From contig CAKQUX010000001.1 of assembly GCA_934277645.1 (NCBI GenBank), positions 124,001 through 188,000 of the forward strand: DNA of 64,000 nucleotides. Reading direction: 5' to 3'. Below the pieces are notes generated by a model. The model did no database searches, was not told the DNA's origin, and saw only the letters and a list, made by a program, of their open reading frames with translations. Positions 43,464 through 52,343 of this stretch are shown here, one piece after another (the stretch's first letter is position 1; every line of letters starts with the position of its first letter). A program made the translations under genes and the position numbers. This DNA is from an uncultured Clostridia bacterium (lineage in GTDB: Bacteria; Bacillota; Clostridia; Christensenellales; CAG-917).

Positions 43464-43934
43464 ATAAAAATTATAATATAAATCGCAGTTATTTTAAAGC
43501 GGTTTTAAACACAATTTTAAGATTTTAAATCTGCCGCATCATAAAAACCCCAAAACAAAAACGGACTACAATAGTCCGCTTTGTTTTTCGTATCGAATGC
43601 CGATTTTTATCGAACGCTAAAATTTTGAATTGTATCGGTTTTTTGCATTGCGTTTAAATCTTGAATTGCATTTTATCGTTTTTTGTTTTTGCTTTGCTTT
43701 GCGTTTGGCTTTGCATTGCGTTTAGCTTTGCATTGCACTGCGTTGCATTTGGCTTTGCTTTGCATTGCGTTTAGCTTCGCATTGCACTGCGTTGCGTTTG
43801 GCTCTGTATTACGTTTCGTTTTTACATTACGTTTAACTTTCTTTGCGTTGCGCTAGTTTTTGCTTGTTTTTTGTTTTGCGCCATGCGCCTAGCGCCGCAC
43901 CTAAAACTTTAACGTAATAATAAATAACGTTTCA
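43464..43934. repeat. Intergenic region with 49-bp tandem repeat and terminator
   Basis: Two copies of a 49-base unit (43711-43759 and 43760-43808, starting TTGCATTGCGTTTAGC) differ at a few bases and are flanked by further degenerate TTTGCGTTTGGC units from 43620 to 43860. A stem CGGACTA / TAGTCCG at 43562-43578 with T-run can terminate the transcript of the lipoprotein gene on the minus strand. The recJ promoter (TATAAT at 43470-43475) lies at the upper end. Confidence 0.75.
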
Positions 43935-45599
43935 TTATCCGACTCGTTCGGCTTTCATCGCAACTAAGCTAATGCTATCTAAAAAACTACTACCGAGCAA
44001 GACCTTAACTTTAACTTGAAGGTTATCGTAGCTATCGACGCCTGCTTGAAGAGTGCAAGTTACCCCGTCAACTCCGCTTAGCTCGTTCATTTTGTACGTA
44101 TCGTCAACGTCTTTGTACACCTGACACTTATATACTTTTTCGCCAAAGTTAATCTCAACGTTGGTTTTACCGTTTTCAGTATTAAACAAGCTTAATGCAA
44201 AGTCAAGGTCAACGCCCTTTGCGAAATACAAATTCTTAGTGGATACGCCTTGCTCGTCAATTTGATTAACGTATAAACCTTTGCTTGAATCGACTTTTAA
44301 CGAGCAACCTTCTTCATTGCCTATCGTGATTTTGCCTATGCCGTTCAGCTTTTCAAGTGCATTGCCGATTTTATACGGCACGTTATTTGCTCTAAACCTG
44401 TACGTGTTTATAGAAAATATACTTTTCGTATACTCATACGGCTTAAGCAAATCGAAAGTCAAATAGTTTTCGCTTAAAGTCGGTTTAACACTGAAACTCT
44501 TATTTGCGGTTCCACCGAACATATCATATGTATCATAATCGCCATTTAAGTATTCAAAACAGTGATTGTTATGCTCGTCACGCATTTCATAACATCTGCT
44601 CAAAAACGTCGTAAGTTTTATTTTTGCCGATATTTTGCTTGCTTTAACCATCTTAGCAAGAGTTATAGTGTTGTTTTTTGCAGGATAATCTACTCCGTCA
44701 ATATTGTATGTGATTAACTCATCGGAAATTTCTTCAAATTTATCAACAAGGTAGAATTCCGATTTCAACGTTTTATTAGGACTAAACTCATCGATTTCGG
44801 CAGCTTTTAAAATAAAATCAAGTCTTGCTTCGTCATAGCCAATCAACATTTTAGCAACCGTTTTCATCGTTTCAAGCTCTAAAGACACTGCGGTATAGTC
44901 TGAAAAACTGCTACCGCTTAAATTAGTTAATGCTACAAAATAAGGGACAACCTTGTTTGGCATTTCCGTTCCGTTTAAAAGCCATGCCTTAGCGATAATT
45001 TTTCTGCCTTGTTTATAATTTGCCAAAGCGTCTTTGATAGCTTGACTGTTTAACAGTTCAACAAACTCATCGTGTGTATACACCGTTTCGCCGTCCATGC
45101 CGTCTATGCCTTCAATGCTAATTTGATATCTTGCGTTTTCGACTTTCTCAAATCCGGTCGTATCTATGCTAAGCCTGCTTGATTTTTGGTCGGTTTTGCC
45201 TAAAAAACCGATTTTGATTTGTTTTGCTTTCTTATTTTGTTTTTCGATTTTTCCAATATAGGCAAAATATTTATTCGGTTGTTCTTCTATCGCCGAAAAG
45301 GTTTTTAGAGTACCGTCAAAACTGAACGCCAAATCACCGATTAAATAACCGGCTTTAAGCTCGATTACGGCATAAACGTCATTGCCATAACGGGAAACAA
45401 AGTTGCCGTCCGAATTTATTCCGGCAGAAGAGCCGTATTTATCTAAAGAAATAACAAACGTTTTTATGCCGCTGTCAGGGTACTGCTTGCTATTTATACC
45501 TACAAAAACAACTCCTTCGTCTTTGTTGCATGCCGTAAATACTATGCACAGCGAAAGACAGATAGCGAGTATCAAAATCAATAATAAACTTTTTTTCAT
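43935..45599 (-). CDS. Lipoprotein of unknown function
   Basis: A 554-residue protein with a classical lipoprotein signal: MKKS, a 17-residue hydrophobic stretch and the lipobox FTACNK (Cys about 24). The mature part is hydrophilic, rich in Lys, Asp and Ser, with beta-strand propensity and no recognised domain. AAGGAG precedes the start. It stands alone with repeat-rich gaps on both sides. Its base composition is slightly richer in A than that of the neighbouring core genes, which would fit an accessory gene. Confidence 0.75.
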   Translation of the reverse strand: MKKSLLLILILAICLSLCIVFTACNKDEGVVFVGINSKQYPDSGIKTFVISLDKYGSSAGINSDGNFVSRYGNDVYAVIELKAGYLIGDLAFSFDGTLKTFSAIEEQPNKYFAYIGKIEKQNKKAKQIKIGFLGKTDQKSSRLSIDTTGFEKVENARYQISIEGIDGMDGETVYTHDEFVELLNSQAIKDALANYKQGRKIIAKAWLLNGTEMPNKVVPYFVALTNLSGSSFSDYTAVSLELETMKTVAKMLIGYDEARLDFILKAAEIDEFSPNKTLKSEFYLVDKFEEISDELITYNIDGVDYPAKNNTITLAKMVKASKISAKIKLTTFLSRCYEMRDEHNNHCFEYLNGDYDTYDMFGGTANKSFSVKPTLSENYLTFDLLKPYEYTKSIFSINTYRFRANNVPYKIGNALEKLNGIGKITIGNEEGCSLKVDSSKGLYVNQIDEQGVSTKNLYFAKGVDLDFALSLFNTENGKTNVEINFGEKVYKCQVYKDVDDTYKMNELSGVDGVTCTLQAGVDSYDNLQVKVKVLLGSSFLDSISLVAMKAERVG

Positions 45600-46148
45600 T
45601 TCTTTCTCCTTAAAATTTCCCTTGTGGGGTTGCTCTGGGCAATATTTGCATTAAACTTATTCAACAAAGATACTGTCCGTTTAAGGAACTACTCGTTTTG
45701 ATGAACCGCTTTCTTTAAAAAACAACTCGTTTTAGCTAACCGCTCTATAAAAACTCTGCTCTTACTAAATGCGCCGCTTAGTTTTTCTTTGTTGACTTCA
45801 ACTTATTGCAAAAAAATTAGTGTCGCTTTTAAAATATTCCTAATACGTTTATTCTATCATATTTTCAAAATTTGTAAAGAATTATTTTTACAAACGACTA
45901 TTGTAAGAAAACAAATTTTTCTCTCTATCTTAAAAACAAGTTTTCACTTTATCTTAAAACACGTTTTTGCCTTGTCTTAAACAAGTTTTCGCTTTGTCTT
46001 AAACAAGTTTTTGCCTTGTCTTAAAATAAGTTTTCGCTTTGTCCGTACTTTAATAGTTTGCATATCGAAATATACAAAATCGTCTGTCAGGTATAAAACG
46101 TCGCCTATTTTGCAATAATTGCAACATAACAGAAAAGGAGAAAACAAT
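45600..46148. repeat. Intergenic region with five 22-24 bp tandem repeats
   Basis: Five degenerate copies of a unit like TTAAACAAGTTTTCGCTTTG occupy about 45929-46043, alternating between TTTTCGCTTTGTC and TTTTTGCCTTGTC endings. They lie upstream of rubrerythrin and may influence its expression. The stretch 45600-45928 is AT-rich with the imperfectly repeated word AACTCGTTT and no gene. Confidence 0.75.
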
Positions 46149-46739
46149 ATGAAACTTATCGACAGCAAAACTATAACCAATCTCGCTCGTGCATACGCAG
46201 GCGAAACGCAAGCCATGACTCGTTACAAATTTATTGAATACGGGGCGCGAAACGAGGGATACTCCGCTCTTTCCGAAGTGATTGACAAGGTTGTGTACAA
46301 CGAATTTAATCACGCACGTGTCCTGTACACTTTTATACAACAAGCAAGCAACAATATTATTGAAAACTTAGACGTATGCGCAGGCTATCCGTTCAAGGAA
46401 AAATGGAATCTTGAAGAAAATCTCAAACTCGCCGCCGAAGACGAGGAAAACGAAGTGAAAATTTACAAACAGTTTGCTAAAATCGCTCGAGAAGAAGGCT
46501 TTGACGAAATTGCCGACGCATTTGAAATGCTATCAGGCGTTGAGCATTGCCATAAACTTATGTTCGAGGACCTTCATAAACAACTAAAAGACGGCACTAT
46601 TTACAAAAAAGACAAGCCTGTAAAATGGAAATGCTCCGGTTGCGGATATGAGGCAGAAAGCAAATCGGCGTGGGAAGTTTGTCCGCTTTGCAATGCCAAA
46701 CAAGGTTTTGTTATGCTAAAACTTGCAGACGGCAACTAA
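46149..46739 (+). CDS. rbr: Rubrerythrin
   Basis: A 196-residue protein with an N-terminal ferritin-like diiron domain (ARAYAGETQAMTRYKFIEYGA, NEFNHARVLY, DEENEVKIYKQFA, GVEHCHK) and a C-terminal rubredoxin-like iron site (CSGCGYEAE and CPLCNAK). It reduces hydrogen peroxide with electrons from NADH-linked donors and protects anaerobes against oxygen. The start at 46149 follows an AAAAGGAGA site; an upstream ATG at 46119 has none. Confidence 0.96.
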   Translation: MKLIDSKTITNLARAYAGETQAMTRYKFIEYGARNEGYSALSEVIDKVVYNEFNHARVLYTFIQQASNNIIENLDVCAGYPFKEKWNLEENLKLAAEDEENEVKIYKQFAKIAREEGFDEIADAFEMLSGVEHCHKLMFEDLHKQLKDGTIYKKDKPVKWKCSGCGYEAESKSAWEVCPLCNAKQGFVMLKLADGN

Positions 46740-47131
46740 AAACAAGCTAAACCGTTTTCACGTGAATAGACAGTTGCCATTGCGTCAAAAAAACGGCGTG
46801 CTTTAAACGAGTCCTATCGGTTGTACGTTTTGTGCAACCTTTTAAGCTCGCGTAACGCTCGCCGTTTTCTACGTTTTATTATGCCTACGTCGCTTGCTTT
46901 AGCGACAGCAGCTTTATTTAGCAATTTTACACCGTCTATCCTTTTTATAATTTTTAATTTCACTATACTCACTTATGGCATACGCACACCAAATAAGTAA
47001 ATAACGTTATGTGCCCTGTTTAATCACAGGGCACATAAATTACAAAAATTGTACTTGTTTGCAAAACGTACTTAGTAAGCAGTATCACAAACATAGTTTG
47101 ATGATTGCAAAGCCAAAACGACGGCTTTGTA
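46740..47131 (-). terminator. Intergenic region with long hairpin after secF
   Basis: A perfect 13-base stem TTATGTGCCCTGT / ACAGGGCACATAA with 6-base loop at 47007-47038 lies between the convergent rubrerythrin and secF genes. U-rich sequence follows on the minus strand, so it most likely ends the secDF transcript. A smaller hairpin GGTTGTACGTTTTGTGCAACC lies near 46819-46839. No gene is seen. Confidence 0.7.
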
Positions 47132-48295
47132 CTATTTCTTTTTCTTAAACTGAGTATTCTTTTTAGGATTGACGTACACAGTCGGTTTTTTCTTTGCCTT
47201 TTTAGGCTCGGTCGATTTTTCGTAAACTACTGCTTTTTTAACCGACTTGCCGTTTTCGTCTTCCGATTCTTTAGCGGCTTTCTTTTCAAGGCGTTTAAGT
47301 CTGAGTCCGTCAAAAGCGTAGCTAAGTTTTGCCCATATAGGCGTTGCCAAGAAAATCGACGAGTACAGACCTACAAACAAACCGATAATAATAGGAACGG
47401 TGAACTCTCTCATTGACGCGCTTCCAAAGATTGCAAGCAACGCAACCGTAACGAGCGTTGTAAACGTCGTATAGAGCGAACGAGTCATTGTGGTATGAAC
47501 GGCTTCGTCACCGATTTGCTCATAGCAAATGCTCTTTGCGCCTTTAATCGGTTTAATCGTTTCACGACAACGGTCGAAGATAACGATAACGTTGTTAATC
47601 GAGTATGCGATAATCGTAATCGTTGCCGCAATGTACGACGAGTTGATAGGAATTCTGAATATAAGAGTAAAGCAGAACATCAACAATGCGTCGTGAATCG
47701 TGCAGATAATTGCCGCGATACCCGAAACGAGTTCGAATCGGAATATGATATAAATCAAAATCAACACGATTGAAACCGCCATAGCGATTGCCGACTTTTG
47801 AAGAAGGTCGCTTGCCGCCGTTTTACCTATCGTTTCGTAAGTTATTTGCGTGTTTGTAAGTTCAGGATACAACTCTCTGACTTTTGCCAAAATCTTTTCA
47901 TTGGTTTTGAAAGTCGTGTCTGCATCGTCCGATGGATTGCGATATCTGAATTGCAAAACGTCTTCGGCGGACGTACTGCCCGATGCCGTCTGAACGTAGC
48001 TTACGGATACGCCTTCGCTTTCGATAGCGTTTTTAATTTTATTGTAATTGTTATGATAATTTGCATTATCGCTGTGCGCTTCTTCGCCGAGCGTAACCGA
48101 CAAAATCGTTCCGCCGTCAAAGTCGATACCGATGTTAAAGCCAACCGATGCCGAATGTTTGATTATCGAAATCGACATAACGACAAGGAATGCGATAAGA
48201 ATAATCACGCAAGGAATTGCTATCCATATAGGAAGTTTGTTTGAGAACTTAAAGTTTTTCAAACCGTTAAGGAAGTTATTATTTTTCTTCTTCAT
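47132..48295 (-). CDS. secF: Protein translocase subunit SecF
   Basis: A 387-residue RND-type membrane protein with six spans: one near the N-terminus, a periplasm-side domain opening with GIDFDGGTILSV, and five spans at the C-terminal half, including FRFELVSGIAAIICTIHDAL and the SecF signature VIVIFDRCRET. The C-terminus has a Lys-rich tail. It works with SecD to pull exported proteins using the ion gradient. The start at 48295 is set by GGAGGGCGATT; it overlaps the end of secD by 17 bases. Confidence 0.95.
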   Translation of the reverse strand: MKKKNNNFLNGLKNFKFSNKLPIWIAIPCVIILIAFLVVMSISIIKHSASVGFNIGIDFDGGTILSVTLGEEAHSDNANYHNNYNKIKNAIESEGVSVSYVQTASGSTSAEDVLQFRYRNPSDDADTTFKTNEKILAKVRELYPELTNTQITYETIGKTAASDLLQKSAIAMAVSIVLILIYIIFRFELVSGIAAIICTIHDALLMFCFTLIFRIPINSSYIAATITIIAYSINNVIVIFDRCRETIKPIKGAKSICYEQIGDEAVHTTMTRSLYTTFTTLVTVALLAIFGSASMREFTVPIIIGLFVGLYSSIFLATPIWAKLSYAFDGLRLKRLEKKAAKESEDENGKSVKKAVVYEKSTEPKKAKKKPTVYVNPKKNTQFKKKK

Positions 48296-49649
48296 AATCG
48301 CCCTCCTCAACAACTTTTTCCGTTTCTTCGGTTTCTCCTTCTATTTCGTCTTCGACTGTCCTATTGCCGTTTTCAAGTTCTTCGGCAATTTCAGGCGAAC
48401 GTTTAAGAGCATAGAGTTTTTCGTTTTTCGAGTTGAAGCTAAGCATAATATTCATCAAAAGTCTTGTTACCAAAAGCGAGGTAAACATACTCAAAATGAT
48501 ACCTATGAATAGCGTTATTGCAAAGCCCGAAATAGCCGCCGAACCTACAACCCACAAAACGATTGCGCCGATAAGCGTTGTAACATTTCCGTCGATAATG
48601 GCGCCGAGGCTTCGTTTAAAGCCTGTCTTTACGCAAGTAGAAATCGGTTTACTGGAATGTTTGTATTCGTCTTTAATTCTTTCAAAGATAACGACGTTGC
48701 CGTCGACAGCCATACCGATACTGAGTACCAAGCCTGCGATACCCGGAAGAGTAAGCTGTACCCAAGGAAGAACCGAGCAGAACCAAAGCAAAAGCAAAAT
48801 GTAAATGAACAATGCGATATCTGCGGCAAGTCCCGATATACGATAAATAGCCGCCATAAAGATAAACACGATTGCTACGCCGATTGCCGCCGCGATAAGA
48901 GCCGATTTGATTGCGCCCTCGCCGAGCGTCGCGCTTATAGTTCTGATTTCGTCTTTAACGAGCGTAACCGAGAAAGTTCCCGATTGAATTTGCGTTACAA
49001 AGTCGTAAGCGTCGTCATAACTGTAACCCGCGCTGCTTGTGATGATACACTTGCCGTCCGTGATTGCCGAATTGACGCTGACGGTCGTATAAAGCTCGTT
49101 GTTGGCGTAAATGTAAATCTTTTTATAATTTGCCGTAACGTCGGCAAAAACTTTTGTGCCTTCGCTGTTAAATTTAAGGCCTACGGCATAGTTTCCGTTT
49201 TCATCGTAAGTGACGTATGCGTTTTCGATGTGGTCGCGACCGACGATAAGCACTTTCGCCGTTGCGGTGTCGCCGTCACGGAATTCAAGACTTTGCGGTC
49301 TGCCGATAAGTTCGAGAACTTGTTCAGGGTCATCGATATCAGGAACTTCGACTCTGATTTTTCCGTTTGCATACGAAACGACAGATTCGGTATAACCTTT
49401 TGACACGAGCAAACTTTGAAGACCTTGAACAGTGCCGTCAATTCTCGTTTGAAGGTCGTCGCTTGGCTCTTCATCGACGACGAATACTGCAGAAACGCCA
49501 CCCGATAAGTCCAAACCGAGCTTTATGGTTTTAGCATAACCCGTGTAATCGTAAAGTCCGATAGGAAATTCGACAACGGCAAAAACCGTCATCAAAACGA
49601 TGAACACGGCAAGTAAAGTTAAAACCACTATCGATTTTTTTCTTGTCAT
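48279..49649 (-). CDS. secD: Protein translocase subunit SecD
   Basis: A 456-residue SecD with one N-terminal span, the motif LGLDLSGGVSAVF, the extracytoplasmic P1-type domain, and five C-terminal spans with LPGIAGLVLSIGMAVDGNVV and FERIKDEYK. An acidic tail (TEETEKVVEEGDYEEE) ends it. Separate secD and secF genes are usual in clostridia. It lies downstream of the SCIFF maturase gene (56-base gap). Confidence 0.95.
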   Translation of the reverse strand: MTRKKSIVVLTLLAVFIVLMTVFAVVEFPIGLYDYTGYAKTIKLGLDLSGGVSAVFVVDEEPSDDLQTRIDGTVQGLQSLLVSKGYTESVVSYANGKIRVEVPDIDDPEQVLELIGRPQSLEFRDGDTATAKVLIVGRDHIENAYVTYDENGNYAVGLKFNSEGTKVFADVTANYKKIYIYANNELYTTVSVNSAITDGKCIITSSAGYSYDDAYDFVTQIQSGTFSVTLVKDEIRTISATLGEGAIKSALIAAAIGVAIVFIFMAAIYRISGLAADIALFIYILLLLWFCSVLPWVQLTLPGIAGLVLSIGMAVDGNVVIFERIKDEYKHSSKPISTCVKTGFKRSLGAIIDGNVTTLIGAIVLWVVGSAAISGFAITLFIGIILSMFTSLLVTRLLMNIMLSFNSKNEKLYALKRSPEIAEELENGNRTVEDEIEGETEETEKVVEEGDYEEEK

Positions 49650-49705
49650 AATATACTCCTAAGCTTAAACGTACAAATTATACACTTTATGGAATTTTTA
49701 GTCAA

Positions 49706-51061
49706 TTATTTACCGTTATTATTTTCGGCGTCGTATATTGCAAGCGACGTCAAAAACCTTTTTCGCATAAGTTCGCAACCGCCCTTATACGGCTTGTTTA
49801 TATCGCCTTCAAAATGGACTGCGTTTGCCATACAACCGCCCGAGCAGTAGTATTTTGCAACGCAATCGTCACAACCCTCTTTTGTATAAACGGTCGATTT
49901 AGCATAAGTCTTTTGGGCATCGCCGTCGAACTCTTTTGTTAAAACACTGCCCATTTTATACTTCTCGTCGCCTGCGAATTGGTGACAAGGATAAATATCG
50001 CCTATCGGCGTAACGGCGACGTACTCGTTGCCCGCTCCGCATCCTCTGAGGCGTTTAAATACGCAAGGTCCGTGTTGCAAATCAATCATAAAATGGAAGA
50101 AGTTGAACCACTTATCGCCTTTTCTGCGTTTGACGTACTCTCTTGCCAATTTGTCGTATTCATTCATAACGACAGGCATATCGCAAGGTTTGATAGCAAG
50201 GTCGTCGCTTTCGGGCAATACAACGGGTTCCACCGAAATTTGGTCGAAGCCTTTATCGTTTAAATACAAAACGTCTTTGCAAAAATCGAGATTGTTTTTG
50301 GTGTATGTGCCTCTGATATAATAGCTCTTATCGCCGCGGATTTTGCGGAATTCGAGCGCATTTTTCAAAATTAAGGATTGACAGCCTTTTCCGTTCGGCG
50401 TCACTCTGAGTTTGTCGTGGACTTCTTCTCTGCCGTCGATACTGATTACGACGTTTGTCATATTGTCGTTAAGCCATTTGCGATTTTCTTCGTTAAGCAA
50501 TATGCCGTTCGTCGTCATCGTAAAATTGATGCTCTTCCCTGCTTTCGCCGTTTCGGCTTTTGCATATTCTACGATTTGCTTTACGACGTTCATATTCATA
50601 AGCGGTTCGCCGCCAAAGAAATCGACTTCGAGATTCTGTCTTTTGCCGCTCTTTTCAATCAAAAAATCGATTGCCGCTTTGCCCACTTCAAAAGTCATAT
50701 AATCTTTCGGCGTGTTGTAAGTGCCGTCCTTTGCAAAGCAATAAGGACAACGCAAGTTGCAATCGTGGCAGATGTGAAGACACATTGCCTTAATCTCGCC
50801 CGTACAAGGAAGCGGATAAACCTTTTTAGGCGAATTAAGCGAGCCGATTTTTTCAAGCTCGTCAAGCTCTTCGTTTATTTCGTCTTTGTCGGCATCCGAA
50901 ATTTCGTTATACGACAAAATCTCCTTATCGTTAAGTAAGGAGTATCTTTTTTTTGCGACCAAAAAAGCGGCGACGTCTACTTCGTGCAGACTGCCGCTTT
51001 CTACGTCATAAAGAAAATATCGGGTTTCGCCCGACACGTCGGACGAAAAGGTAGCAACCAT
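49706..51061 (-). CDS. scfB: SCIFF peptide maturase, radical SAM/SPASM
   Basis: A 451-residue radical SAM enzyme. The N-terminal 90 residues form a peptide-binding (RRE-like) part; the cluster motif is CHDCNLRCPYCFA (about residue 100), followed by DFFGGEPLMN. The SPASM region has CGAGNEYVAVTPIGDIYPCHQ and CDDCVAKYYCSGGCMANA, seven or more cysteines for two auxiliary 4Fe-4S clusters. It makes thioether bonds from Cys thiols to gamma carbons, giving a ranthipeptide. The gene begins 4 bases after the SCIFF precursor. Confidence 0.95.
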   Translation of the reverse strand: MVATFSSDVSGETRYFLYDVESGSLHEVDVAAFLVAKKRYSLLNDKEILSYNEISDADKDEINEELDELEKIGSLNSPKKVYPLPCTGEIKAMCLHICHDCNLRCPYCFAKDGTYNTPKDYMTFEVGKAAIDFLIEKSGKRQNLEVDFFGGEPLMNMNVVKQIVEYAKAETAKAGKSINFTMTTNGILLNEENRKWLNDNMTNVVISIDGREEVHDKLRVTPNGKGCQSLILKNALEFRKIRGDKSYYIRGTYTKNNLDFCKDVLYLNDKGFDQISVEPVVLPESDDLAIKPCDMPVVMNEYDKLAREYVKRRKGDKWFNFFHFMIDLQHGPCVFKRLRGCGAGNEYVAVTPIGDIYPCHQFAGDEKYKMGSVLTKEFDGDAQKTYAKSTVYTKEGCDDCVAKYYCSGGCMANAVHFEGDINKPYKGGCELMRKRFLTSLAIYDAENNNGK

Positions 51062-51065
51062 ATTG

Positions 51066-51233
51066 TTAGTCGGCGTTCTTTTCGTTCTTTAAGATTTTTT
51101 CATCCTTTTGAGCGCAAGTTTGGTTGCCTACCGTACAGCTGGTTTTGCAAGCCGATTGACAGCTTGATTGGCATTCTCCGCAACCGCCTTGTTTCTTCAT
51201 TGGTTGATTAGAAATAGTCTTGATGTGTTTCAT
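51066..51233 (-). CDS. scfA: SCIFF ranthipeptide precursor (six Cys in forty-five)
   Basis: A 55-residue peptide with the SCIFF hallmark: leader MKHIKTISNQ, then GGCGECQSSCQSACKTSC and VGNQTCAQ, six cysteines in 24 residues. The C-terminus is about ten residues longer and more charged (KDEKILKNEKNAD) than the common 46-residue SCIFF. The start at 51233 has the site GGAGG seven bases ahead. Ranthipeptides in clostridia are implicated in cell-density signalling; here secDF directly downstream and a TIGR04086 protein upstream make the familiar neighbourhood. Confidence 0.96.
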   Translation of the reverse strand: MKHIKTISNQPMKKQGGCGECQSSCQSACKTSCTVGNQTCAQKDEKILKNEKNAD

Positions 51234-51262
51234 TGTATCCTCCAAAGGAATTCTTTTTTTAT

Positions 51263-51291
51263 AGTATATAGCAATCGTTTGATTTTTGCAA
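51263..51291 (-). promoter_or_regulatory. Promoter of the SCIFF operon
   Basis: On the minus strand TTGCAA (51286-51291) and TATACT (51263-51268) are 17 bases apart, about 30 bases upstream of the SCIFF gene. Confidence 0.8.
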
Positions 51292-51353
51292 GCAATTTGC
51301 AAAACTAAGGCATAAAGGCAACCGCCGTTTAATAGGTTTTAAGGGGTGATATT

Positions 51354-51746
51354 ATGTCTTTTTTAAAAAATCAAGTTTTTCCGATTATCAAAATGGTGTT
51401 AATCGCTTTACTTTTCACATTGGTGCTGATTTTGACATTTGCGCTGATAACAAGATGGGCAAGTCTCAATTCTACCGTCGTTACGCCCGTAACGTACGTC
51501 CTTAAATGCGTTTCTGTCGTCGCCGCTTGCCTTATTGCATATCGCAAAAACGACAACGGGCTTATTAAAGGTTTAATCGGCGGACTTTTATACTTTTTCC
51601 TTGCCTATTTCGTATTCGCCGCGTTGAACAAATTTCAAAACTGCCCGTTCAATTTCATAGACCTTGTATGTCTGACCATATCCGGCGGCATCGGCGGAAT
51701 TATCGCCGTCAACCTGTCCAAAAAACCATCGAAACAAAAAAAGTAA
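51354..51746 (+). CDS. TIGR04086-family membrane protein
   Basis: A 130-residue protein with four predicted membrane spans and the family core VVAACLIAYRKNDNGLIKGL and IGGIIAVNLSKK. TIGR04086 proteins have no known function but usually occur near SCIFF and secDF in clostridia, which is the case here; in this genome the gene diverges from the SCIFF operon instead of being in it. It starts after GGGGTGAT and ends before a strong terminator. Confidence 0.85.
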   Translation: MSFLKNQVFPIIKMVLIALLFTLVLILTFALITRWASLNSTVVTPVTYVLKCVSVVAACLIAYRKNDNGLIKGLIGGLLYFFLAYFVFAALNKFQNCPFNFIDLVCLTISGGIGGIIAVNLSKKPSKQKK

Positions 51747-51773
51747 TTTGAAAGCATTACTGAAAGCATTACA

Positions 51774-51807
51774 AAAAAACAGCCGCTTTTTAAAACGGCT
51801 GTTTTTT
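51774..51807 (+). terminator. Intrinsic terminator
   Basis: Stem AAAAAACAGCCG / CGGCTGTTTTTT with a 10-base loop lies 28 bases after the TIGR04086 gene. Confidence 0.9.
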
Positions 51808-52343
51808 ATACTGTATTGTAATTTAGACTGACAAAATAAGCAACATTTTATAGCGACTACGATTTAGGCTATATCGCAACCATCGACTGACAAACACTTA
51901 CAACAATTTCCAAACAACAGTTTTATGCTATATTACAATAGCGGCTGACAAAATAAGAAACTATTTAAAACGACTACGTTTTAAATTGCATTGCAACCGG
52001 AATGGCAAGATTACGCAATAACTCCTAAAACAATTATTTTAATGCATCTCGTTATCTTTATCTAATAGATACGAGAGGAACAAAACATTTAAGAAATCAT
52101 CCGATAAATTTAGCAGGGTACAATTTTAACAAGGTTTTCTATTTTAAGCTACTGCGTGAAAAAAAACAGCCAGACTCAAACGAGAATGACTGTTTTATAA
52201 AATTTTGTTTGGTTTTAATTTAGCTGTTTAAGTTATGCGTAAAGCCATTTAACAAAGAAAGGTTCTTTTTCACTTTTTAAAGCAAACCAAAATAAAATAT
52301 TTTAATTTACTTTATGCTCTACGCATAAACAGTTTAAGCATAA
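51808..52343. repeat. Intergenic region with long imperfect direct repeat and ppdK terminator
   Basis: About 57 bases at 51827-51883 (starting ACTGACAAAATAAG, then TTTTATAGCGACTACG and GCAACC) return with about 75 per cent identity at 51942-51998. A stem-loop at 52163-52196 (AAAACAG ... CTGTTTT with internal mismatches) is placed to terminate ppdK. No gene is seen. Confidence 0.65.

Noticed and set aside
43620..46043. Possible CRISPR array from repeated units
   Set aside because: The units are directly adjacent or drift in sequence, no constant repeat with unique spacers of equal length exists and no cas gene is in the window.
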